Both the position numbers and the translations under genes were made by a program. A stretch of 25,940 nucleotides of DNA from a virus. This document shows, one piece after another, positions 10,266 to 21,200 of the stretch. Numbering within the stretch: position 1 is the stretch's first letter; the number at the start of each line of letters is the position of its first letter. The notes beneath the pieces were generated by a model. That model worked only from the letters and a program-made list of their open reading frames with translations, ran no database searches and was not told the origin of the DNA. The stretch spans positions 1 through 25,940 of IMG/VR virus record IMGVR_UViG_3300035216_000519, one strand, 5' to 3'.

Positions 10266-12143
10266 TCAGAACTCGATGACTAACTTGATATCTTCAATTT
10301 GATCAGCCGCTCTGGTAATTAGTCTTCTGTTCTCTATGTATATGAGATCTCCAGAGTTGTTTGCAATTTCTGGATTTGCCAAACCATCCACAAAGATAGA
10401 ACCAACTAAATCAGTTCCATCGGCAAGAGCAACTTCAACAGTACCTGCTGAACCAGAACCAGAACCGTTAATTGCATTACCAGCATCAGATTCAAACGCT
10501 CGTACAACACCACCTTGTTTGTGTAGTGTAGGTGTTTGAATATACTTAAGAACGCCGCTTCCAGGGGTTGCTGGAGTAGGTGCAGGACTTCCAGCATCAA
10601 GAGTCCAAGAAACTACAGTACCATGAGCAGTACCACCACCCACAGTTTGACTGATAGCCTCGTCAGCAATATAATTTCCTGTTGCTCCAGTAACTTTAAC
10701 TGCTTTTAATCCATTTAAAGTATCTGCGGTAGCGAATGTAGTAGTTCCGTAATTGAAAGGATCTTTAATAATACCGATACGACGGAAATCATTATCTACA
10801 GGGAAGTCGCCAGCATTTTCGATAAAGGTAAGACGGATGTTTGTCATAACTCTCTTGGAGTTAAGTTCCATCTCGAAGTCAGAACCATGACCACCTTGAG
10901 GGGGCATGACAGGATCTAATGCCGGAGTGTCAGTTGCTGTTACTGTTTCCGAAACTGTCAGTGCATTATCAGAGAATAATCCAACTGCTTCTGTACTTCC
11001 GGCAGTACCAAGAGGAACGCCAGTAACAAAAGGAATAGATGCGTAAGTATAACCAGATCCTGGTGATGTTACTTTAGCAGCAGTAACTACTCCTCCAGCG
11101 ACCGTGACTTCCGCTACACCGCCTACACCATCTCCTACTACAGAAGCATAGAATGTACCTGATACAGGAGCAGTGAGAGTGCCTGGGTTATTGATTAATG
11201 CAATATCCAATGCACCATTAGTTGCAGCTGCTTCAGTTGCTACTCTAGTTGTTTCTCCATCAGCATTGATAGGCATAAAGTCAGTAGACAAGAATGCCAA
11301 TACATCATCAGTTGGGATGGTGTACATATACTTCCAGACATAAGAATTGTCAGGAGCAGTAAAAATGCCGTTTGAGTAAGAACCTAAACCAGGTTGAGGA
11401 CTTGTTTTAGGTTCGTGTTGGATATTAACACCAGTAGGATTCGCTACGCTTTCTCCATTAAAGAGACACTTGAATACTTCATAAGATTGATTCATAATGT
11501 AGAATTTGGCATTACCAATGGAGGTTGCTCCTAATGATGCCGTTTTGCCAATCTGTCCGCCGCCAGCTGGGGTAGCGAAATAATCAGGTTTCCACATGTC
11601 AAACTTGGGATTATTAATAACATCCCAGTTATAACGTCTTACAACGTGTCTTGCATAAGAACTTGTAATTCTTTTAGCAGCAATAATGTCATCATAGATA
11701 CCAAATTTTTCGGTTTGGTTATCGAGAGGAACAGGAGGAATATTTTCTGTAGAGAATCTGTATACTCCAGTTGTTGCTGTTACTAGTTTGTTTGCGTTGG
11801 TTGACTGATTATAACCCGTTAACGTCGAACCGAGAGCAGGAGCATCAGTAACTAAAGGACCAATGCTTGAAAGAAGAAGAGAGTTGTCGAGAACTTTGGT
11901 TACAGTTGCTTTGAAAGTCGCTGCTGCCCATGATGCTCCAACATAGACTCCATCGCCTACGGCAAAAGAGTCTGCTCCGTCTGTTGAATAAATTTCCAAA
12001 TAAGACTCCCATGCCTGGGGTCTGCCAACAAAGAAGTACATTCTACTCCTTTCACTGCCAGTATCGCTAGAACCTTCTGACAGGGATTCTAGGAACTGCT
12101 TTGCATTAAAAATTCTGAACTTTTCCGAGATAATAGCAGCCAT
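10266..12143 (-). CDS. gp8: Baseplate wedge protein gp8
   Basis: A 625-residue homologue of T4 gp8, the outer wedge protein that binds gp7 and gp10. The strongest match is the C-terminus: here IYIENRRLITRAADQIEDIK (about 600-621), against IYMENRPPIIMAMDQTEEIN in T4 gp8 as I recall it. The N-terminus also fits: ISEKFRI... and MYFFVGRPQAW here, against SKFRT... and ITFGRSEPW in T4. The protein is nearly twice the T4 length (334 residues). The extra sequence is in the middle and includes one GSGY beta repeat (KVTSPGSGYTYASIPFV) of the kind found in gp7. The gene has its own doubled late promoter 32 bases before the ATG, in contrast to the tightly coupled genes around it. No clear Shine-Dalgarno sequence is visible. 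Confidence 0.92.
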   Translation of the reverse strand: MAAIISEKFRIFNAKQFLESLSEGSSDTGSERSRMYFFVGRPQAWESYLEIYSTDGADSFAVGDGVYVGASWAAATFKATVTKVLDNSLLLSSIGPLVTDAPALGSTLTGYNQSTNANKLVTATTGVYRFSTENIPPVPLDNQTEKFGIYDDIIAAKRITSSYARHVVRRYNWDVINNPKFDMWKPDYFATPAGGGQIGKTASLGATSIGNAKFYIMNQSYEVFKCLFNGESVANPTGVNIQHEPKTSPQPGLGSYSNGIFTAPDNSYVWKYMYTIPTDDVLAFLSTDFMPINADGETTRVATEAAATNGALDIALINNPGTLTAPVSGTFYASVVGDGVGGVAEVTVAGGVVTAAKVTSPGSGYTYASIPFVTGVPLGTAGSTEAVGLFSDNALTVSETVTATDTPALDPVMPPQGGHGSDFEMELNSKRVMTNIRLTFIENAGDFPVDNDFRRIGIIKDPFNYGTTTFATADTLNGLKAVKVTGATGNYIADEAISQTVGGGTAHGTVVSWTLDAGSPAPTPATPGSGVLKYIQTPTLHKQGGVVRAFESDAGNAINGSGSGSAGTVEVALADGTDLVGSIFVDGLANPEIANNSGDLIYIENRRLITRAADQIEDIKLVIEF

Positions 12144-12174
12144 TGAGAGTAAGGTTACGGGTTGATTTCTGTGT

Positions 12175-12188
12175 TATTTATATTTATA
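12175..12188 (-). promoter_or_regulatory. Doubled T4-type late promoter before gp8
   Basis: The minus strand reads TATAAATATAAATA: two overlapping perfect copies of the T4 late promoter element TATAAATA (12181-12188 and 12175-12182). It lies in the 65-base gap between gp7 and gp8, about 32 bases before the gp8 ATG. T4 late promoters are a single such element read by the phage sigma (gp55) with gp33 and gp45. The six-base offset would place two start sites in near register. Confidence 0.7.
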
Positions 12189-12204
12189 CTGCTTAACCAG
12201 CAGT
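12188..12204 (-). other. Short hairpin just after gp7
   Basis: The minus strand reads ACTGCT-GGTTA-AGCAGT, a perfect 6-bp stem with a 5-base loop, starting four bases after the gp7 stop and touching the doubled late promoter. It has no following T tract on the minus strand, so it is not a classical terminator. It could protect or process the gp7 mRNA 3' end, or be chance. Confidence 0.35.
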
Positions 12205-12208
12205 TTAA

Positions 12209-15200
12209 TTAAGTAGTTGTTGCTATACCAATAGTTCTCAAAATACTACCAGCAAAGTGATCCACTTCTTCAGTGTTATTAACTCCTCTGGTGATACCAA
12301 GGAAACGATCGGAAAGTTTGGAAGTATAAGAAATAATTTCTTTGCCTACCAGTAATTTTCCAGAACTTGGGAAGTTTACAGTATTTGGAATATAGATAGT
12401 TGATGTACCAATTAATAGATCTGCATCCAAATAAGAACCGAGTTCCTGAATGGAAGGGACGCCAAAATTTAATACTCTCCCTGTACTTGAAATATTGCTA
12501 TCAGTAATAGCATAATTTTGCATCCAGGTATCATTATTTTCATCAATAGATTTGAATTCACTGAAAGTTGTATCCAACTGTTCTAATGTGATTCCAGAAA
12601 CATTTGCATATCCAACATCAATATATAGAGACTTAATAAAATCTCTTACTGATTGACCAGGTAGATAATGACTATACAAGTATTCGGTATCACCCATCAG
12701 ATTATTATTAAGATCCAAAACACCAGATTGGTGGTATTTTGTAACTGGGTTTAGATAGGTACTATAAGAAAGATCTTTGATTATTTCATAATCAACTTCA
12801 ACAGTAGTTTCATTCCAAGACAAGTTATTGCTTTGGGTAGTTGTCTCTACAATAGATGTATTTTCAAATTGGGTGGTGTTGAAAGTTACTACCAGTGGGT
12901 CTGGAGTAACAAAACATGTCAAAATCTCTGTTGCATCAACAGGAGATAGAGAAACTACTGCTGTTAGAGATTCCATCAAATTTCTATCCCATAGATAGAG
13001 TTCACTAAAGATGCTTTGCATCTTAACAACACCATAGATACCATCTTGAGCTTTTAATTTAAAATCAAAAGATGATTCTGGGTGGTTGTTTTCTCTAACA
13101 ACATTATATCCTCGGGAAACAATTACTCTTGGAGCAATAGCATAATCAGATCCACCATCAATTAAAACAATATCAATAACTTGCCCACCATAAACAAGAA
13201 CTTCTGCTCTTGCACCACCACCGGCAGGTGTAGCGGGAACAAAGTTTAAAACAGGTGGGGAGTTATATTGATACGCAGTAGGATTGATTAAAATATTATT
13301 ATCAAAATACTGCTGTATATCTCTTTTGTTCCAATCGATACTGACTACAACACCATCGGCAACATTTGCCGTGACACTCAATCCCTCTCCTTTTCTGTCT
13401 TTGTTATAAGACCCCACACTAATCTTACTAAAATAACTATTAGATACTTGATTACCAGGACGATATTCTTTAGTTTTTGCAAACAGTGGTACACTAAAGA
13501 CTTCACGTTTGTCTGATTCTCCATCAATTTGTATAAAGTCACCTACTCTTAAATTAGGATGTTCTTTAATAACAAAACCAGTGTATTCGTAACTATCCGT
13601 TAAATCAGTAGTCGATATGAAAGGAGCGTAATTACTCTCAACTCTATTCAGAAGTCTTTCATTTTGTTCTGATAGTAAATATGAAATACTAAATGAATCG
13701 AATGATACATTAATAGTATCAGTAGTTCCAGCAACAGTACGTCTAGAGAAATATACGGGTTCATCCGGAATCATATCTACGTTTTGTGATCTGATAAACA
13801 TTTCCCAGTCATTACCATTGGAAAGACCAATATCAATAAGTTCTCCCCAAACTCGTTGAGTTCCACCAACAATTTGGTAAACGGTAGTTTTGTATGATGT
13901 ATTTTGCTTAAACCACGAATCAACTTGATCCTTGGTTCCTGCTCCAGAGAAAGTAATAGTTGTTCTGTTAAAGTAGGTATCATTTTCAAAATCAAATAGT
14001 GTTACTGTAGAATTATAATCTTTTCCATAGAAATATAAAATATCAACAGTAGCAGTGGTATAAGAACCATCTGGTTGTTTAGCAAATCCTAAAGAATTTT
14101 CAAATGTAACAGAAGAACCATTAATTCTATACGAAAGAGAATCTCTCTGTAGCACGCCGTCTACAAAAACATATGCATACAATGGGGTATCGAAGTTTTT
14201 AACTCTTCCGTAAGTATCTAAAATTGGATATGGATATGATGATCCATTAAAAGGTATTAACTTATTATTAATTCCCAGTCTTTCGTATGATCCTACGCTA
14301 TATCCAAAGAAGTATTCTTCATTTTGTAATTGATCAGGAACACCTTCATAAAGGTCTTTATAATTTTTTGGTGCTTTGGAGAATACAATTTGATCAGTTT
14401 TTGCTGAACTATTGAATCTTCTAATTTCATAAGAACCTTGTTGTAGAACAGCATTTAGATAGATCAAGAAATTTTCATTCTTATCAGATTTTACAACTGA
14501 ATTATCTTCATAGAACAAATCAAAGATTCTTGTTCTACCATCAAAGTTATTAGTAATATCTTTTAATTTTTTCAGATACTTATTATTATCTACGTCTTCT
14601 CTAAACTGGAAACCTCTAATATAATAACTTTGGGCAGGAACATCAACTATATTACCATCTATAAGTTGTTGTCTCTTACCAATAGGTGCTTCGTAGAATG
14701 TAATTTGATTTCCACTAATTTTATATGATCTACCCGGATTTTGTGCTACTCCATCAATAGTAATCATGATAGATTGATTATTATTGGGAGAAAATGCCGT
14801 TCCAGTATTTTTATCTTTTAATGTAAATGTTCTATTTCCGATCTTAAGACCAGTGCTATCATCATATTTTCCATCAAATTCTGGAGACAATACAATTTCT
14901 CTAACTCTCGTTAAAGTCTCATCAAAAGAATCTACGGTTGCCGATCCTGCTCCTCTAACAATTGTAGAATCTTCAACCTTAACTATTCCGGTAGTAATAA
15001 TTCTTCTTGATGTATATGAAGAAACTGCTGTAGTTGGTAGAATTAAATAATTAGTTAATTTTTGCGAGGTTTGCTGCTCGCCCTTCATTTTAATCTCGGC
15101 AGAAGATTCAATATAAACCTCGCCAAACATTTTAAAACCAGCTGGGTGATTAGTATCTTTTACTAAATTACGCCACTTATTAATAGGAGTTTTACTTCTA

Positions 15201-18200
15201 ATAACGTATGAGTAGTCTTGATAGAAATTAGAATCAGTAATTCTTTGATTTGTGGAACTTAATTTTCCTCTATCAGAATTAAATCTACCAATAGTTCTTG
15301 TTCTCGTACTAATTCCTGGTGTGAAAGAAGTTCTGGTAACAGACTCAATAGTTGCTGTTTTTCCTTTAGACTTTCCGTCAATAGGATATCCTTCTCTGAA
15401 TACTCCACTAACATTTACTATACGTAAAATATTTGATCCTTTATTCCATCCATTAGATGCTACTTTGGCGGATGCAAACACAACACCATTTATTTTTTGT
15501 TCAATACGTTCTCCGTCACTAAAAGAATCCAAATCAAAATTGGATAAAGTTAATATTTGAGGAGTTTCGTAGTAAGATTGAATAGAATCATCTTTAAAAT
15601 AAAAAGATCCATTGTTAATAAACCGGATACTTTGAGGAACACCGATATCATCCGATTTGAAAAATAATTTATTATCAGTCTCAATAATATCAATTGTTGG
15701 TGTAGAGAGATAATTTTTACCAGGATTTAAAATTTTAGCGGAAGTAATAATACCACCATCAACTTTAAGATCTATTTTCAGACCAGTTCCATTACCCATA
15801 ACAATTGCTTTGGGTTTAGAATAATTTTTTCCTGCAAAATCAATACTCAACTCACTAATAGAATTGGTTGATGCATCACGAACTGCCTTCACCTCGGCTT
15901 TGTATCCAGTAGCAGGAACAACCCCTTCGACAGAAGGAAGAGACTCATAATTTTCTCCAAGATTTTCTAATACAATAGAAGCAATTTTACCTACTGACTT
16001 ACCTTTGTACTTAATACTACCAGATCCATCGTATTGTGGTACATCATCTAATTTATAAACAAATTTAGTATCAGTTGTAAATACAACCGTTTTCAAACCA
16101 GCAAGAGGGTCGTTCTTGACTCTTAAGAAAGAACTGTTAGTATTTGTGGAAGAATTAGTAAGGAAATAGTAATATGTAGTATAGTTAACATTTTTTCTTT
16201 TAATATCTCCAATATTTGCACCATACCCTAGTCTAATCCTAACAAATGATCCAGCATTTCCTGGTTCTGCCAATCCAACTTCTTTTTCTTCGGTGAATAC
16301 ATTATAATTTGAACTAGTAGAAATATCTAAATATGAACCCAACATCGAAGGATGACTAGTATCAAATTTGTAAAAGTAATATTTTTGAATTTCTACAATA
16401 GGATTTGTTAAGAAATTGGTATTATCTAAAGAGAATAGTAGTCTGTCATCTAAAGCAGTAACATTAGATACTGATACAATTTTACTGGGAGTACTTTGAT
16501 CTGGGAAAGAAGAAACTGTTGTAATCTTGTTTGGATTAATAGCATTAAATCCATAATTAACTACTAACCTATGAGTAGTTTCATTGTAAGAAACAACATA
16601 TGGATCATTAACAGTATTGCCAATAATTTGGGTTCCTGGAGTAAATCTATATTTTGGTTGATATGAGGTTACTATAGAATTGGGAAGATGATTTACAGCA
16701 GTAGTTCCGTTAACGCCCCGTTCTAATGATACTTTTCGAGTATTAGAATCTACTGCCGTTACTCTAACAACCTCACTACCTACTGATAGCAAGTCATTCT
16801 GTGCAATAGAAAATATTTTATCTAAAACAATTTCAGTTCGTTGTAATCCTAATCCAACCGCATTAACAGATACTAATGGAATAGCAGTGTTTGGTGCTGG
16901 ATACACAGTAAGTTCTCCAACCATTTCTGGGTGAGATATACAAATATAATGATATGTGCCGGGTGCTTGAGGTGTAAAGGTAATAGTTTGTGCTTCGTCA
17001 GAAGATCCATTATTAGTTACCCCTGTTGCAGCAGTATATGTCGCAATCTCTAATGCAACACCATCTTCTTGTCTAACCGTAGTTGAGTAATCAGAAACAA
17101 TCCAAATAACATGACCAGGTATGGGGTTTACAGTAAATGTAGAACCAACTCGTAAATTATAATCAGGATTTGTTACACCACCAACATTAAATCTATATTG
17201 TGGTAAAGGTGCTCCAGGACCAGAAGTAGTTCCATTTGCAGTAATTGCTACACCACCAACAGTAGTCGAAGTATCTATTACTTGTCCAGGAACAGTTGTG
17301 CGATATTCAAACCAATTGTTTGCAGTATCTTGACCCTGATAAACATGTTCAACCCCATTCCCATCTACAAAAATATTATTTACTGATCCCACAAATGCTA
17401 TTACAGTAGCTTCATCCGCACTATCTACTTGAAAAAACCCAATATCATATAATGCAATCTCACTTGTATTCAATTGGATCATTGTCGGGTCAATGTCTGT
17501 ATCAAAATCTGCAGGATCCGCTTTTGCAATAGTATTTGGATTGATAGTTAATACATCATCACTATTATAACCAGAACCACCATCGGTAATTACAATAGAT
17601 TGAATTTGACCACTACTATCAAAATTAGAAGAATTTACAGTTACGGTTGCTTTAGCATTATCACTATTACCAATAGATCCTACATTTTCTCGAACATTTG
17701 TAAAATTACTGAAAATGAGCTCGACATCAGTGTAAGTCCCACCAATATAGTCTCTGCCAAGACCAACCATGGTAGAGGCACCAACTCCAGTATCATTTAC
17801 TTTTCCGCTATAAACTTGAGGATTCAGATCAATTTCTTGATAATCTTTTTTAGCAACGTAATATAATGTTTGAGTAACTGATTCATCCGGATCAATTTGT
17901 ATATCAACGGCATCTCCTTCAGCAAAATCATGTACTCCTACCGTTTCTGCAATAGCAATAGATTCATCTACTGAAGTAATATCTACTCCCTGACTCAAAT
18001 TAGTAATAGCAACAATTGTTGAACCGGCAGTGTTTGATAAATCACTACTCTTTAAAATAGTTTTTCCTTCGTCATAATTTAAATAATCAGAAAAATTGCC
18101 ACTGACTACTTTTACTCTTACAGAATTTTGGTCAAGTGTAGATGATAATACTATAGAACTGGCTATTATATTAGATGGGTCATCAATAAGAACCAAATCT

Positions 18201-21200
18201 AATGAAGCATCTTTTGTATATGTACTACTATTACTTAATAATATATTTAAAACTATTGAACTAGATTCAATTGGTGATCCAGATTCAAATGTATTATTAA
18301 TTGCTCGTAATACAAATGTGGTCTCTTCAATTGTATCTCGAAGTAACTCTCCTGTAGCACCTGTTGATGATTGAGTAATCGTATCGCCACTAAATGAGTA
18401 GAATGGTTGTGCTGATGTCAATACTGATGCTTTGGTTTCTCTTGATTCTAGTGATGTGACTGGTTTGCCAAAAGTAGCAGAAACCCTTCCGGTAGCACCA
18501 GTACCACCCGTACCAGCACTATTTACATAAACTTTTGAACCAACCGAGAAATTTGGTTGAGAATCTTCAACAGTAACTCCAGAAACAGAACCTTTAGAAA
18601 TAGAGTCTATTATTGCAATTTCTGATTTGCCGTTTCTTTGAGTTCCTGGAAGGAATAATCTTTTTGAATTTCTTGGAATAGCATTTTGAGTAACATCAGA
18701 CTGGTAGTTTGATTTTACCGGCAATGAATAATAATTTTCTCCGATAATATATGGAAAGACTGGAACTCCAGTACTATTAATTGTTACAAAATATGCATAT
18801 ACTCCTAACGGAAATTCAGGTGTTACACAAAATCTTCCGTTGTTAACATCTAATCTAGTTTTTCCAGTATCAACTGTTGGCGACCACTCATAATCATCTA
18901 CAAATGTTCCCATTTCATACGGGGCATCTACTGGACCACCTACCCTAGATGACTTGATAGAATATCCACTTTCCATTCTGACAATAGCAGAAGATGGATT
19001 TAAAGGATTCCCGTAACCATATGGTCCATAGATAGGATTTCCGTCATATGCATAACCCAAAATAGGTGAGTGAGTTTTTGCTGCTGAAGTTTCTACTAAC
19101 GTAGTAGTAGCAACGTTATCATTTAATCGCAATCTCAATCTTTTTGGATTGGAAATTACACCATAGTAATTTTTATCTCTATTATATCCAGGTACAACTA
19201 AACCACCATTGTCATCGACAACAGTGTTGAAATGTCTATTTTTTACCCATTCTTTAATATTTGCTTTAGCAGATGCAGAATTTGAAAATGCATCTGGAAT
19301 TACCGTAACAGATACGCTTTCTTGGGTGTAAAACTTACCACCAGAAATTTTTTCCAGACTAGTAATATTACCTTGGGGAGAAACATTAGCACGATATTCA
19401 GCAAACCTACCTTTACCAGAAAAATCACTAATAAGAATTATCGGAGATGATGAATAATATTCTCCGGGATTTACAATGCGAATACTACTAATCTCTCCGG
19501 ATGTTACAATGGGTTCTAAAACAGCATTTCTACCACTAACAATTTCAATGTTAGGAACAGTAGTGTAATTACTATTGTCAGTACTGATAATATCAGAAAC
19601 AGTATCTCCGGTCAAAACGGCAGATGCTTTATCTTGCAAACCATTAATTAAAATAAATGGTGGTTTTTTATACCCAGATCCTCTACTAGTAACCACAAAT
19701 TTTGTGATAGGACCGTATTCAATCAAATCTTCGTTTTTAAAACCAAATGCAATTGAACCGTCAACAAAAAGACCAATGTCTCTTCTCGGAGTTTTATAGA
19801 TTTCTGATGTAGTAACTGTCGCTTTAGGAATAATTTTAAGAAGTTCTGGGTCTGAAAGAGTTTCTGTAACACCTGATGGTAAAATTCTTGTAGATGGGTA
19901 CGATGAAGTAGCAAAATAGTATAAATCATTGTCTTCATATACTGCACCGACCCCAGAAAGCACCTTCTGTAAAGACTGTCCCACACTGGGATTAAGAGGA
20001 ACTGATGGACTATCTCCGGTAACATTTACCTTCCAACGATAGTTTTTATCAGAATCACTGAATAAAAGTGGATCTGCAGATTCAAACCCTGGTTTTGAAA
20101 CTTGAATAGGGTCATTGACTGATGCATATGGATTAGCATCACCAATAAGTAAAGTGGACAGAGTTCCGTATACTAATAAAGAAACAACTCCATTAGGAGT
20201 AACTGCTTTTAGTGTAGAGTAACTAGTAACTTCATCACCTACACTATGAGTTCTAGTAATTGTTCCTCTTTGTTTAATTACAAATTGCCTTGCGTTCTTG
20301 CCTTCATATGAAATTACTTCATCATTAATAACAATTGCACCATTACTTTCATTCCACCCAAATGTGGAATCCACTGTAATAGTATCTCCAGTAGTTTGAC
20401 CAGTAGTAACAGTTCTGTTAAGAACAGTTTTTTGAGGAATTACAAATTCTGAATTCAGTGATTGGGTATTAAGAACAAGATTGAACAGCTGATTGCCATT
20501 ATCAGAATCTACAGTATAAAAATTTTCAATCACTGCAGATGCATAATCTACTGTCTGATTATTATCAGACCTTTGTATAACAGTCTGACCAACTAACCAT
20601 GCAGGATTTCCGGAAATAATCTTACATTGAATTACATAAGAAGATTCCCAGTCAGATACTGAAGTTTTTAACGTAAGATCTTTTGGATTGTATCTAGTAG
20701 GAATATCATTATCAGATACAATAGTATTAAAAAGAAATCTAATAGACTTATCTGTTCCTTTTACTTTATAAAAATCAGAAATATTTTTAATTAAAGTTCG
20801 CTTATCTACGTCTTTTTTGATATATGATTCAGGAAAAGACTCTAGATATTGGTTTTCAAATGATTTTACAATAGCATACAAAAACAGATGACTTAAATTA
20901 TCAACATTACTACCACCATCATGAGTGGATGAATCAGAGGAAACGAATTTTGATTTAGAATATAAATCGCCAAGTTGAGTAGTACCACTCACTCCTCGGG
21001 AAACTTCTAACAATTCTGTTTGCGATCTTTCTTTATAGAAACAAATTTCGTTATTAATTTTAACATAACCATTTTTTAGCGGGAAAGAAGAAGCATCCGC
21101 TACAATAATAGTAGTATCAGTAGAATTTAATGATGAAGAAAGAGTTGTTCGTTCTTGTAACAACTTTTTCTCATAAAAATCAATATCATAGTATGATGTT

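Noticed and set aside
19723-20025. Minus-strand frame of 100 codons within gp7 in another frame
   Set aside because: Lies wholly inside the well-supported gp7 frame and has Leu/Gln-rich low-complexity composition typical of out-of-frame translation.
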